Part shown: positions 22,344-31,723 of the stretch, piece after piece
Numbering within the stretch: the stretch's first letter is position 1
Layout of the letters: the number at the start of each line of letters is the position of its first letter
Assembly: GCF_004570865.1 (NCBI RefSeq)
Contig: NZ_SPQS01000017.1
Span: 1 to 64,000 of the forward strand
Direction of reading: 5' to 3'
DNA: 64,000 nt
Origin: Bradyrhizobium frederickii
GTDB taxonomy: Bacteria; Pseudomonadota; Alphaproteobacteria; Rhizobiales; Xanthobacteraceae
The notes under the pieces: generated by a model
What the model was told of the DNA's origin: nothing
Seen by the model: only the letters and a program-made list of their open reading frames with translations
The model's database searches: none
Program-made: the position numbers and the translations under genes

Positions 22344-24716
22344 ATGCTTGACTATAACCAGCCGATAGATCGGGCGAGGCCCGAGCCTCCGCAACAGAGA
22401 TCTCAGGCCGGCTTCAACGTGCTGGAGCTCGCCAATCTGCTCTGGCGGCGCAAGATCGCGATTGCCGCGGCTGCCCTGCTCGGCGCGACGCTTGCCGTCA
22501 CCGTCGGCAAGAGCCTGACGCCCCGCTACACCGCCACCGCCCAGCTCTATGTCGACCCGCGCGAGCTTCAGCTCGTCGACCGGGAGCTGACGCCGCGCGC
22601 GCAGGACGTCTCCGGCATGTCCATGGTGGTGGAGAGCCAGGCGCGGCTGATCACTGCCAACAGCGTCCTGCTCAAGGTGATCGAGCAGGCCGGGCTCGAC
22701 AAGGATCCGGAATTCGGCGGCGGCGACGGCAGGAGCCTGATGTCGTCGCTGCTCGGCCTGATCGGCCTTCAGCCCCGGGCGCCCTCCGCTGCGGCCAACA
22801 CCGAGGTGCAGCTCGCGGCGCTCGAGGCGCTGAACCGGCACATCACGATCCGCAAGACCGAGAAGAGCTTCATCGTCGACATCGAGGTCTGGTCGACCGA
22901 TCCGGCGAAGGCGGCGATGCTCGCCAACACGCTGACCAATGCCTATCTCGCGGAATCCCGCAATTCGCAGGCTTCGGCCGCACGGCGCGCCACCAGCGAT
23001 CTCTCCGGCCGCCTCAAGGAGCTGCGCGAGCGGCTGCGCAACGCCGAGACGGCGCTCGCCACCTACAAGGCCCAGAACAATTTCGTCGGTACCCAGGATG
23101 CGCTGATCAGCGACCAGCAGCTCTCCGCCAGCAACCAGCGGCTCTCCGCGGCGCGCGCGGCGACGATGGATGCGCAGGCACGGCTCGACCAGATCGAGGC
23201 GAGCCGCCGGACCGCTGCCGATGCCGGCGCGATTCCGGAAGCGCTGCAATCGCCGACGATCGCGAATTTGCGCGCACAATATGCCGATGCGCGCAAGAAA
23301 TATGCCGAGCAGGCCGGCGAGCTCGGGCCACGCCATCCGGCGCTGCGCCAGACCGAGAAGCAGGTCGAGGATCTCAAGCGTACCATCAGCGAAGAGATCG
23401 ACCGCTTCGCCCAGTCCGCCAAGAACGATCTGACGCGCGCCCGCGATTATGAAGCCTCGCTCAACCGAGCGCTGGAAGCGCAGAAGCGGCAGAGCGTCCA
23501 GCTCAGCCAGGCCGCCGTGCGCCTGCGCGAACTGGAGCGCGAGGCCGATGCCAGCCGCGACGTCTACCAATCCTTCCTCAAGCGCTCCCGCGAGACCGAG
23601 GAGCAGGAGAGCCTGAACACTTCGGCGGCCCGCGTCATCGGCGAGGCGACCGTGCCGCAGCGGCGCTCGTTCCCGCCGGCGATGAGCCTGTTCGCCATGA
23701 TCGGCTTCATCTTCGGCGCGCTTGCGGCCTCGAGCTGGTTCGTCGCGGCCGAGCTTCTGTTCGCCGGCGCAACCGCGCCAGTGCCCGCGCCGGCCCGCCG
23801 CGAACGCAAGCCGGTGCCGGAGACAACGCGCGCGCCCGAGGTTTCGCGGGCGCTGGAAGCTTCGCGGTCCGAGCAGCCGTCGCGATCCCCCGAGGTCGCG
23901 CAGATCCCGCCCGAACTTGCCGCGCCACCGCTGCAACCCGCGATGGTCGAGAACCCCTCGATCGAGAAGCCGCTGATCGCGCGCCTTCAGGAGGCCGACG
24001 TCATTCACACGCTCGGCGCCATTCTCGCCACCGGCGGCGGCGTCGATCTCACCCGGCTGGGCTGGCCGACGTTGCGGCCCGGCTTTCCCCTGACGAAGCT
24101 GCTCAACGCCTGGCGCGACATGCGCGCGGCCGTGGCCCGGCGCGCCGCCGGCAAGGCGATGCCGGTCATTGCGCTGGTCGGCACCGGCGAGACCGCCGGG
24201 CGCAGCGTGAGTGCGCTGAACTTCGCGCTCGCGGCCGCGCGCGATGGCGCCCGCGTGCTCATGATCGACGCCGACCATCAGACTCACGCGCTCTCGAACA
24301 AGGTCGGCCGCCCCGGCAAGAACGAACCGAGCAGGCTCGGCTGGCTCTCGATCGGCAGCAAGGCCGCACGCGAGATCAAGACGGTCAACGGCATTTCGGT
24401 GCTGCCGGCCGGCGAGGGCGATGCCGGCAAGGCCGCCGACGCGATCCGCAAGGCGATCGCGCAGGCGCGCGCCGCAGGCGGCTACGACCTCGTGATCCTC
24501 GACGGCCCTGCGATGCCGCTTCTTGCGGGCAGCCGCAAGCTGCTCGACGACACCGACGCACTGGTGGCGGTGCTGCCGACCAGCCTCGACCTCAACGACA
24601 GCCTCGAAGAGATCCTGACCGCGCTCGGCCGCGCCGAGTGCAAGCTCGTCGGCGTCGTGCTCGACGAGCTCACCCCTAAAGCTGAAACGCGTCAGCGAGG
24701 CAGACAATATGCTTGA
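22344..24716 (+). CDS. Wzc/ExoP-like polysaccharide chain-length and transport protein
   Basis: This 790-residue inner-membrane protein has an N-terminal Wzz domain with TM1 near residues 36-54, a long periplasmic coiled coil (about 190-420), TM2 near 447-474, a Pro/Glu-rich linker, then a cytoplasmic ATPase-like domain from about 605. That domain keeps ARVLMIDADHQ (Walker A') and DLVILDGPA (Walker B-like). The P-loop reads VGTGETAGRS, where the usual GK(S/T) Lys is Arg, and the C-terminal Tyr cluster of BY-kinases is absent. It probably regulates polymer length without normal kinase activity. Its end overlaps the next gene by 8 bases. Confidence 0.88.
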   Translation: MLDYNQPIDRARPEPPQQRSQAGFNVLELANLLWRRKIAIAAAALLGATLAVTVGKSLTPRYTATAQLYVDPRELQLVDRELTPRAQDVSGMSMVVESQARLITANSVLLKVIEQAGLDKDPEFGGGDGRSLMSSLLGLIGLQPRAPSAAANTEVQLAALEALNRHITIRKTEKSFIVDIEVWSTDPAKAAMLANTLTNAYLAESRNSQASAARRATSDLSGRLKELRERLRNAETALATYKAQNNFVGTQDALISDQQLSASNQRLSAARAATMDAQARLDQIEASRRTAADAGAIPEALQSPTIANLRAQYADARKKYAEQAGELGPRHPALRQTEKQVEDLKRTISEEIDRFAQSAKNDLTRARDYEASLNRALEAQKRQSVQLSQAAVRLRELEREADASRDVYQSFLKRSRETEEQESLNTSAARVIGEATVPQRRSFPPAMSLFAMIGFIFGALAASSWFVAAELLFAGATAPVPAPARRERKPVPETTRAPEVSRALEASRSEQPSRSPEVAQIPPELAAPPLQPAMVENPSIEKPLIARLQEADVIHTLGAILATGGGVDLTRLGWPTLRPGFPLTKLLNAWRDMRAAVARRAAGKAMPVIALVGTGETAGRSVSALNFALAAARDGARVLMIDADHQTHALSNKVGRPGKNEPSRLGWLSIGSKAAREIKTVNGISVLPAGEGDAGKAADAIRKAIAQARAAGGYDLVILDGPAMPLLAGSRKLLDDTDALVAVLPTSLDLNDSLEEILTALGRAECKLVGVVLDELTPKAETRQRGRQYA

Positions 24717-25512
24717 GCGCCGCGTCAACCTCGACGGACGGGCAGCAACTGCCGACGTGCCGCGGATCACCGTCGGCGGGCTTCGGATGGCCGCGCTCGA
24801 TCTGGAAGAGACCGCCGATTTCATGATCGAGGCGACCGATCCTGACAGTCGCATCGGCCGTCCGCTGTTCCTGACGTCGGCCAATGGCGAGGTGCTGGCG
24901 CGCTGTTCGACCGAGCCGCAGACCGAGCGCCTGTTCCGTGCCGCCGATCTGATCAACGCCGACGGCCAGCCGCTGGTCGCCGCCTCAAAGCTGCAATCCT
25001 GGTTTCCGCTGCCGGAACGCGTCGCAACCACGGACCTGTTCCACGTCGTCGCGCGCAAGGCGGAAGCGCTGGGCCGCACCTTCTACATGTTCGGCGCCAG
25101 CGAGGCCGAGAACATCGCAGCGGTCGCGAACGTCCAGAAGATGTATCCGAAGCTCAAGATCGTCGGGCACAGCCACGGCTATCTGCGCGGCGAAGAGCTG
25201 CGCGCGAAGGTCGAGGAGATCAACGCGCTTGCACCGGACTATCTGTGGGTCGCGCTCGGCGTGCCTAACGAGCAGGCATTCGTGAAGGAGTTCACGCCGC
25301 ATCTCACCAATGTTGGCGTTATCAAGACATCCGGCGGCCTCTTCAACTTCTTGTCAGGCAGCCGTTCCCGCGCGCCGCAATGGATGCAAAAAATCGGACT
25401 CGAATGGGCCTGGCGCACCTTGCTCGAGCCACGCCGCCTGCTCTGGCGCTATTTGACCACCAACCCTCGCGCGCTCTATCTTCTCTTCAGCCGCAACCGA
25501 CCCCTCTACTAA
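24709..25512 (+). CDS. WecG/TagA/CpsF-family glycosyltransferase
   Basis: This 267-residue GT26 transferase has LFLTSANGEVLARC, ADLINADGQPLVAASK (the conserved D-G region), FYMFGASEAENIAAVANVQK, DYLWVALGVPNEQAFV and the C-terminal EWAWRTLLEPRRLLWRYL. These enzymes add ManNAc(A) or related sugars to undecaprenyl-linked acceptors. It overlaps the Wzc-like gene by 8 bases and is followed by galE after 19 bases, so the three form one operon of late polysaccharide steps. Confidence 0.92.
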   Translation: MLERRVNLDGRAATADVPRITVGGLRMAALDLEETADFMIEATDPDSRIGRPLFLTSANGEVLARCSTEPQTERLFRAADLINADGQPLVAASKLQSWFPLPERVATTDLFHVVARKAEALGRTFYMFGASEAENIAAVANVQKMYPKLKIVGHSHGYLRGEELRAKVEEINALAPDYLWVALGVPNEQAFVKEFTPHLTNVGVIKTSGGLFNFLSGSRSRAPQWMQKIGLEWAWRTLLEPRRLLWRYLTTNPRALYLLFSRNRPLY

Positions 25513-25531
25513 GAGAAGAGCACAAGACGAC

Positions 25532-26524
25532 ATGACCGACCGACCGACCGTCCTCGTCACAGGAGGCGCGGGCTATATTGGCTCGCACGCCTGCCGCGCA
25601 TTGACCGCCGCCGGCTATCAGCCCGTCGTTTATGACAATCTTTCGACAGGCCATCGCAGCTTCGTCGCCGGTCCGCTGGTCACTGGCGATCTGCTGGACG
25701 GCACGGCGCTGGCACGCGCCTTCGCCGACCACAAGATCACGGCGGTGATGCATTTCGCGGCGGCGAGCCTGGTCGGCGAGTCCATGACCGACCCGCAGAA
25801 ATATTATGTCAACAACGTGCAGGGAACGCTGTCGCTGTTGCAGGCGATGCGCAACGCGAGCTGCCATCGCATCGTGTTCTCCTCGACCGGCGCGGTCTAT
25901 GGCAACGCCGATTCGAAGGAACTGCCGGAAGACTTCCCCTGCGCGCCGATCAATCCTTACGGCGCATCGAAGTTGATGATCGAGCGGATGCTCGCCGATT
26001 ATCGCACCGCCTATGGCTTCGGCGCGTTCTGCCTGCGCTATTTCAACGCCAGCGGCGCCGATCCGGGCGGTGGCATCGGGGAACTGCGCGACAACGAAAC
26101 CCATCTCATTCCGCGCGCGATGATGGCGCTTCAGGGACATGTCGATTTCGCGGTGTTCGGCGACGATTACGCCACACCCGACGGCACCGCGATCCGCGAC
26201 TACATCCACGTCACCGACCTCGCGGCGGCGCATGTCGCGGCCCTGAAGCTTCTGGAAGGCGGACATGCCGGCGGCAGCTTCAATCTCGGCACCGGCTCCG
26301 GGTTCTCGGTGCGCCAGATCCTCGACGCCATCCGGCAGGAGACCGGGCGCGAGGTGCCACATACCGTCAAGCCGCGCCGCGCCGGCGATCCCACTTATCT
26401 GGTCGCAGATCCTTCGGCAGCGAGAAAGGTGCTGAACTTCGTACCGCGCCACTCCGACCTGGCTACGGTGATTCGCACCGCCTGGGCCTGGCACCAGAAG
26501 GCGCATCCGTTCAGGGCGCGATAG
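25532..26524 (+). CDS. galE: UDP-glucose 4-epimerase
   Basis: This 330-residue extended SDR interconverts UDP-glucose and UDP-galactose, feeding galactose into surface polysaccharide (called exoB in rhizobia). The NAD site is VTGGAGYIGSHACRAL (residues 9-24). Catalysis uses Ser/Tyr/Lys in FSSTGAVYG and NPYGASKLM, and substrate contacts occur in LRYFNASGADPGG and RDYIHVTDLA. Its length is typical. It is last in the wzc - wecG - galE group and convergent with the GGDEF-EAL gene. Confidence 0.95.
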   Translation: MTDRPTVLVTGGAGYIGSHACRALTAAGYQPVVYDNLSTGHRSFVAGPLVTGDLLDGTALARAFADHKITAVMHFAAASLVGESMTDPQKYYVNNVQGTLSLLQAMRNASCHRIVFSSTGAVYGNADSKELPEDFPCAPINPYGASKLMIERMLADYRTAYGFGAFCLRYFNASGADPGGGIGELRDNETHLIPRAMMALQGHVDFAVFGDDYATPDGTAIRDYIHVTDLAAAHVAALKLLEGGHAGGSFNLGTGSGFSVRQILDAIRQETGREVPHTVKPRRAGDPTYLVADPSAARKVLNFVPRHSDLATVIRTAWAWHQKAHPFRAR

Positions 26525-26575
26525 GCGTTCGACGCGCCCGCGCCTGGCTCCGCCGGGGGCGGACAGCTGCAGCCG

Positions 26576-29500
26576 TCAGACGACGGCGCGTTTCAGCCGT
26601 GACGCCGCGGCTTGCGTGGCGGCAAAGTCCGGCTCCGGCTGGAGCGGCGGGGCGGCAGGCAGGATCATCGGCCGCAGCAGCTCGGCCATCTGCCGTGCCG
26701 GCAAGGGTTTCGAGATGAGGAAGCCCTGCATCTCGTCGCAGCCATGGGCGCGCAGGAATGCCTCCTGCTCGGCGTTCTCGACGCCTTCGGCGACGACGGT
26801 CATGCCCAGCGCCTTGCCCATGCTGATGATCGCCTGCGCGATCGCCTGGTCTTCCGAATCCAGCGGCAGGTCCCGCACGAAGGAGCGGTCGATCTTGATG
26901 GTGTCGATCGGGAAGTGCTTCATCAGCGACATCGACGAATAGCCGGTGCCGAAATCGTCGATGGCGAGGCGAATGCCGCGGCTTTGGATGGCGTCGAGCA
27001 CCTTGAGCGCACGGCCGACATTGCGCATCATCATGCTCTCGGTGACTTCGAGCTGGAGCAGCACCGGCGACATGCCGCTGGCCGCCAGCGCCTCGTCGAC
27101 GTCCTGCAACAGATGCTCGTCGGCGAACTGCCGCGGCGACAGGTTGACCGCCATCGACAGCGGCAACAGGCCGCGGCGCTGCCAGGCCATGGCCTGCGCG
27201 CAGGCCTCGTTGAGGACCCAGCGGCCGATCGGCACGATCAGCCCGGTTTCTTCCGCAAGCGGAATGAACTGCGCCGGCGAGACGTTGCCGAGATCGGGAT
27301 GTGCCCAGCGCAGCAATGCTTCCACGCCGGTGATCTGGCCGGTCTCCATCTCGACCTTGGGCTGGTAGTTCAGCGAGAACTGCCCGCGCTCCAGCGCCCG
27401 GCGCAGCGCACTCTCCAGCGACAGCCTTTCGATCGACTGCGTCTTCACTTCCTTGGAGAAAAAGCGATAGCCGTTCTTGCCGTCTTCCTTGGCGAGATAC
27501 ATCGCCATGTCGGCGTTCTTGGTCAGAGTCTGCACGTCGGAACCGTTGGCCGGATACATCGCGATGCCGATCGACGCCGTGGTGTGACATTCGTGCCCGG
27601 CCAGCTCCATGGGCTGGGCGAGTGCGGCCAGGAGCTCGGTCGCGATGCGCTGGACGGCATCGATCTCGCCGCACTGGTCGAGGATCACCACGAACTCGTC
27701 GCCGCCGAGCCGCGCCACCACGTCGCTTGCCCGCAGCGCGCCGCGCAAGCGGTTCGCCACTTCGAGCAGAAGCAGGTCGCCGGCCTCGTGCCCCAGCGAA
27801 TCGTTGATAACCTTGAAGCGGTCGAGATCGATGAACAGCACCGCAAAGCGGTGATCGTGACGCTCCGCCGTGTCGATGGCCTCGCGCAAGAGCCCGTTGA
27901 AGGTCTCGCGGTTCGGAAGGTCCGTCAGGCTGTCATGCGAGGCGAGGTATTCGATCCGCTCGTCCGCCTGGTTCTTGGCGTCGGCGCGATCGAAATTCTC
28001 CATCGCAAAGGATACGTTGTCGGCGAGACGCTGCAACAGCTCGACGAACTCGACCGTGAAGGTGCCGGGCTCGGTCGACATGTAGATCATGACGCCGACC
28101 GCCTGCTCGTGCACGACGAGTGGAAATGCCGCGCCCGACCGCGCGCCGTCGTTGCGGACGATAGCATGGAAGGCGCGGACGCGATCGTCGTTGAGATAGT
28201 CGTTGCTGATGCAAGGCCGGCGCGTGCGGAACGCCGTGCCGCTCATCCCGCGCCCTTCGGGCCGCTCCGGATCGACGGAGAGGCGGACGTTGCGCGTGGT
28301 GTTGGAGGACGGGCCCGCGCTCGCCACGATTTCCAGCAGATCGCTCTCGGCCCTGGCCAGCGCGATGGTCGTCGACGTGAACTTGGCACCATGCGAGGCC
28401 GCGTGACACACGAGATCGAACAGCTCGGCGCGCGACTTCGCCCGCATGATCGCCTCGTTGGTCGCGCTCAGGGCCGCGAACATGCGCGTCAGCCGTTCCT
28501 TTTGGCTCTCGGTGCGGGCCTTCTCCTCGGCACGGTCGAAGTTGTCGAGGGCGAACGACACGTTCTCGGCGAGACGTCCAAGCAGTTCGACCAGATCTGG
28601 CGTGAACGTGTTCTCTTCGGTTGCAAGGAAAAGCAAGATGCCGATCGGCTCCTGGCCTGCCTTCAGAAGCGGAAAGCTGGCGGCAGCCCGCGTTCCATCC
28701 TCAACCGCCTTCGTCCGCCAGTGCATCGAGCGCGGGTCGTTGAGATAGTCGTTCATGACACTGGGCCGGCGGGTCCGGATCGAGATCCCGATGATGCCCT
28801 GGCCCTCGGGATGACCGGCGGAAAGATTGCAGGTCCGCCCGGCCATCTGCTCCTGCAGACGCCCCTTCACCGCGGCGACACGAAGGAGTTCGTTGTCCCT
28901 GTCGATGATGCCGATCGTAGCCGAAGCGAACACGTCGCCGAGGACGCCGGCCTGGCAGGCAGCCTCGAACAACTCCTCGCGCGTCTTGGCGCGGATAATG
29001 GCCTCATTGGTTGCGCTCAGTGCCTCGAACATTCCGCTCAGGCGATCGCGCTGCTTGTCGTCCTGCGCCTTCTCCTCGGCGCGATCGAAGCTTTCCAGGG
29101 CGAAGGCGACGTTGGCCTGGAGCCTGCTCAGCAACTCGACGAATTCATCCGTGAAGGTGCCGGCCTCCGGAGCGTTGAACAGGAACACGCCCTCGACCCG
29201 GTCGCCGCAGAACAGCGGCAAGGCGGCGGAGGATACGATTCCGGTGCGGCGCGCGCTGGCGTGCCACGGCGCGAGGCGCTCGTCCGCGAGCACGTCGTTG
29301 CTGACGGCGGGCCGGCGCGTACGATAGGCGGTGCCGGTCAAGCCGCGGCCTTCCGGCACCTCCTCGGAGGTGGAGAACTTGAAGTTGCGAACCTCATTCG
29401 CATTCGGCCCGTAACAGGCCACGACGCGCAGCAGCTCGGCGTCACGGTCGACCAGCGCGATATTGGCCGAGGTGAACTTGGCGCCCTTGGCGGTCGCCTC

Positions 29501-30691
29501 GCAGACGAGATCGAACAACTCGGTACGCGAGTGAGCGCGCAGAATGGCCTCGTTGGTGGCGCTGAGCGCGGCATACATGCGCGCCAGGCGTTCCTCCTCC
29601 ACCGCAATCCTGGCCTTCTCGGACTCACGATCGAAATTGTCGAGCGCAAAGCAGACGTTTTCGGCAATCCGCAGCATCAGCGCGACGACTTCTTCGTCTT
29701 TGGCCCAGGACCGGCTGATGAAGGACAGCATGACGCCGACGCTCTGACCATGCTTGATCAGAGGAGCGACGACGCAGGCGACGACGCCGGTATTGATGTT
29801 GGCTTGCTCCCACGGCGTCCCCCTGGTGCGACCGGGCAGATCGTCTTCCAGGCACGGCTTCTGCGAGCGGAATACCTCCCCTGAGATTCCGCAGCCATAC
29901 GGATTGGCCGGATCGACGGAGTACCGGGTTCGAGCAACCAATTCCAGGTTCTGGCCGGTGCCCGCAACAGGCTTCAGCCAATCGGAATCCGGCTCCTTCA
30001 GCAGAATGACGGTCGAGAGCGATTTGCCTCCGTGAACGGAGGCATCGCAGACGCGCTGATAAAGCTCCTGCTCGGTCTTGGCGCGCAGGATTGCCTCGTT
30101 GGTGGCGCTGATGGCCCCGAACATGCGATTGAGCCGCCGCGTCGCCCGTTCGCTGCTTTGCCGCGCGGTCTCACGCGCGAAATTGTCGAGCGCATAGGAG
30201 ATGTTGGCCGACATGCGCTCGAACAGCGACACCATCTCGTCGTCGAGCGAATTGGCCTCGCTGCGGGTCACATACAGCACGCCGACGCTCTTGCCGTTGC
30301 AGAGCAGCGGCAGCGCCGCAGCCGCGCCGATATGGGCCGAAGCCGCGCCTTCGCGCCACGCCAGCGAGCGCGGATCGTTGAGGTAATCGTTGCTGATGCA
30401 CAGCTTCTGCTCGCGAAACGCCTCGCCCCCGACGCCAGATCCCTCGGGCGTGCCGGCTTCCGTCGTGATCACGATCGAGCGCAGCCGCCGAACGTCGTCG
30501 CCGCAGCCGGCTGCGAACCGCAAACGGCCGCCGTCCGGTTCGACCAGGAACACGGCCACGGCCAGGAAGTCCCCGCTGGCGAACCCGGCGCCGCAGACCT
30601 TCTGGTACAGCTCGTCCGGCGATTTCGCATAGAGGATCGCTTCGTTGATGGCGCTCAACGCCGCAAAGGTGCGCGCGAGTGTCGTCGTCAC
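26576..30691 (-). CDS. Penta-GAF GGDEF-EAL cyclic-di-GMP protein
   Basis: This 1371-residue soluble signalling protein has five GAF units in tandem, each about 183 residues and each opening with (A/G)(L/I)SA(T/I)NEAI. They start near residues 7, 189, 370, 554 and 736. Every unit has conserved NDYLND- or ND-type and AA(A/S)FPL-type segments. A GGDEF domain follows near 920-1085 with an intact ARLGGDEFVVIL (diguanylate cyclase), and an EAL domain near 1105-1355 with EALLRWAHP, EVTESMM, DDFGTGYSS, KIDRSFV and EGVE (phosphodiesterase). There is no membrane segment or PAS. It converges with galE beside the polysaccharide genes and may control them. Confidence 0.93.
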   Translation of the reverse strand: MTTTLARTFAALSAINEAILYAKSPDELYQKVCGAGFASGDFLAVAVFLVEPDGGRLRFAAGCGDDVRRLRSIVITTEAGTPEGSGVGGEAFREQKLCISNDYLNDPRSLAWREGAASAHIGAAAALPLLCNGKSVGVLYVTRSEANSLDDEMVSLFERMSANISYALDNFARETARQSSERATRRLNRMFGAISATNEAILRAKTEQELYQRVCDASVHGGKSLSTVILLKEPDSDWLKPVAGTGQNLELVARTRYSVDPANPYGCGISGEVFRSQKPCLEDDLPGRTRGTPWEQANINTGVVACVVAPLIKHGQSVGVMLSFISRSWAKDEEVVALMLRIAENVCFALDNFDRESEKARIAVEEERLARMYAALSATNEAILRAHSRTELFDLVCEATAKGAKFTSANIALVDRDAELLRVVACYGPNANEVRNFKFSTSEEVPEGRGLTGTAYRTRRPAVSNDVLADERLAPWHASARRTGIVSSAALPLFCGDRVEGVFLFNAPEAGTFTDEFVELLSRLQANVAFALESFDRAEEKAQDDKQRDRLSGMFEALSATNEAIIRAKTREELFEAACQAGVLGDVFASATIGIIDRDNELLRVAAVKGRLQEQMAGRTCNLSAGHPEGQGIIGISIRTRRPSVMNDYLNDPRSMHWRTKAVEDGTRAAASFPLLKAGQEPIGILLFLATEENTFTPDLVELLGRLAENVSFALDNFDRAEEKARTESQKERLTRMFAALSATNEAIMRAKSRAELFDLVCHAASHGAKFTSTTIALARAESDLLEIVASAGPSSNTTRNVRLSVDPERPEGRGMSGTAFRTRRPCISNDYLNDDRVRAFHAIVRNDGARSGAAFPLVVHEQAVGVMIYMSTEPGTFTVEFVELLQRLADNVSFAMENFDRADAKNQADERIEYLASHDSLTDLPNRETFNGLLREAIDTAERHDHRFAVLFIDLDRFKVINDSLGHEAGDLLLLEVANRLRGALRASDVVARLGGDEFVVILDQCGEIDAVQRIATELLAALAQPMELAGHECHTTASIGIAMYPANGSDVQTLTKNADMAMYLAKEDGKNGYRFFSKEVKTQSIERLSLESALRRALERGQFSLNYQPKVEMETGQITGVEALLRWAHPDLGNVSPAQFIPLAEETGLIVPIGRWVLNEACAQAMAWQRRGLLPLSMAVNLSPRQFADEHLLQDVDEALAASGMSPVLLQLEVTESMMMRNVGRALKVLDAIQSRGIRLAIDDFGTGYSSMSLMKHFPIDTIKIDRSFVRDLPLDSEDQAIAQAIISMGKALGMTVVAEGVENAEQEAFLRAHGCDEMQGFLISKPLPARQMAELLRPMILPAAPPLQPEPDFAATQAAASRLKRAVV

Positions 30692-31090
30692 GATCTCAGC
30701 TCCCGGGGCCTTCTGCCAGTTTTTCCCAGGTGACTTTATGAACGCCCATCGCCTAAGTGGTCGTTATTGCGCGCCGCAAACTGTCAATCAAAGTGAACGA
30801 GCTGCGAACGACCGCGCCAAGCGGCCGGAAAATACCGCAGCGTGGACGAATCCCCCACCGAGGGCGGGTCTGTTTACGAATTTGCAGTCCTGTATTGGTT
30901 TACGGCCGGTTGATATCGCAGCTACGCTTTGAGACGATGGCTTCAACAACCATTGCCCGCCAAGGGCAAGAAGTCGCGCGGGCCGTTCACCGGGCCGCGC
31001 TCGCAACAGGGTTATCCCGTGATCATCCAGGCCAGCGCCTCCGACCACGGCCAGCGCCTTGCCGTGCGATGGGCGAGGGTAGCGGAAGTG
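30692..31090. other. Intergenic region ahead of the GGDEF-EAL gene
   Basis: About 400 bases lie before the REP pair at 31091. The promoter of the penta-GAF gene must lie near 30700-30800. A frame without ATG reads LPAKGKKSRGPFTG..YPVIIQASA near 30955-31095 and ends at the REP; it has protein-like composition but no usable start, so it could be a gene relic. No other content is seen. Confidence 0.4.
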
Positions 31091-31186
31091 CCGTAGGGTG
31101 GGCAAAGGCGCTTAGCGTCGTGCCCACCATCTCTCGACGATAGAGAACGTGGGCACGGCGCGAGCGCGCCTTTGCCCACCCTACGG
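31091..31186. repeat. REP hairpin pair (REPIN-like)
   Basis: CCGTAGGGTGGGCAAAGG..CGTGCCCAC and GTGGGCACGGC..CTTTGCCCACCCTACGG stand in inverted orientation with about 24 bases between. This is the most symmetric copy in the window and lies 20 kb from the RAYT gene, in the gap behind the Lrp gene (stop at 31213). Confidence 0.85.
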
Positions 31187-31212
31187 CGCTACGACGGCTG
31201 TGCGAGCCGCTC

Positions 31213-31668
31213 TCAAAACGGCAGCGCCACGCCCGACTTGATCTCCTTCAACACCACGTTGCTGCGGACATAGCGGATGCCGGGAATGCGAAACATGAAC
31301 TCGTCGAGGAAGCGATTATAGGCCGCCATGTCCTGCACCACGACGCGCAAATGATAGTCGGCATCGCCCGTGGTCGCAAAGCACTCCAGCACTTCGCGGC
31401 GCCTCGTGACCCTGGCGACGAATTCGTCGACGAACTTCGCGTCGTGCCGCTCCAGCGAGACGTGGAGGATGGCCGACATCGTAAAGCCCGCCTGCTCGCG
31501 CGCGACCAGGGCCGCATAGCCCTGAATGACGCCAGCCTCCTCCAGCGCGCGCACCCGGCGCCAGCAGGCCGAGGTGGACATGCCGACCTCGTCCGCCAGT
31601 TGCTGGTTGGTGGCGCGGCCGTCCTTCTGGAGATGAGCGAGGATTCGCGCGTCCTGGTCTTCGATCAT
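31213..31668 (-). CDS. Lrp/AsnC-family transcriptional regulator
   Basis: This 151-residue regulator has an N-terminal HTH (LAHLQKDGRATNQQLADEVG, STSACWRRVRALEEAGVIQG) and a C-terminal ligand-binding RAM/AsnC domain (VLECFATTGDADYHLRVVV, IPGIRYVRSNVVLKEIKSG). Lrp-type regulators sense amino acids. It is divergent from the indolepyruvate ferredoxin oxidoreductase gene, which handles aryl pyruvates from amino-acid transamination, so local control by an aromatic amino acid is likely. A palindrome lies in the 152-base gap. Confidence 0.93.
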   Translation of the reverse strand: MIEDQDARILAHLQKDGRATNQQLADEVGMSTSACWRRVRALEEAGVIQGYAALVAREQAGFTMSAILHVSLERHDAKFVDEFVARVTRRREVLECFATTGDADYHLRVVVQDMAAYNRFLDEFMFRIPGIRYVRSNVVLKEIKSGVALPF

Positions 31669-31697
31669 AGGGCCTCGCCACGGGGGAATTTTCCACC

Positions 31698-31723
31698 GAA
31701 TTATCGGGTATTCTGGATAATTC
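31698..31723. promoter_or_regulatory. Candidate Lrp operator
   Basis: GAATTATC (31698-31705) and GATAATTC (31716-31723) are perfect inverted repeats with a 10-base spacer. They lie 30 bases upstream of the Lrp start and 98 bases before the divergent oxidoreductase gene. The spacing and AT-rich half-sites resemble Lrp/AsnC sites and would allow auto-control plus control of the enzyme. Confidence 0.65.

Noticed and set aside
22269..25079. 936-residue minus-strand frame
   Set aside because: It is the shadow of the Wzc-like and WecG genes, which have full family motifs on the plus strand; its translation is Arg/Gly/Ala-rich without domains.
26612..29884. 1090-residue plus-strand frame
   Set aside because: It lies antisense to the penta-GAF GGDEF-EAL gene and reflects third-position GC bias; no domain is visible.
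30757..31143. 128-residue plus frame and the alternative frame reading LPAKGKKSRGPFTG
   Set aside because: The first runs into a REP and has no motif. The second looks protein-like but has no start codon with a ribosome site; kept only as a possible relic note.
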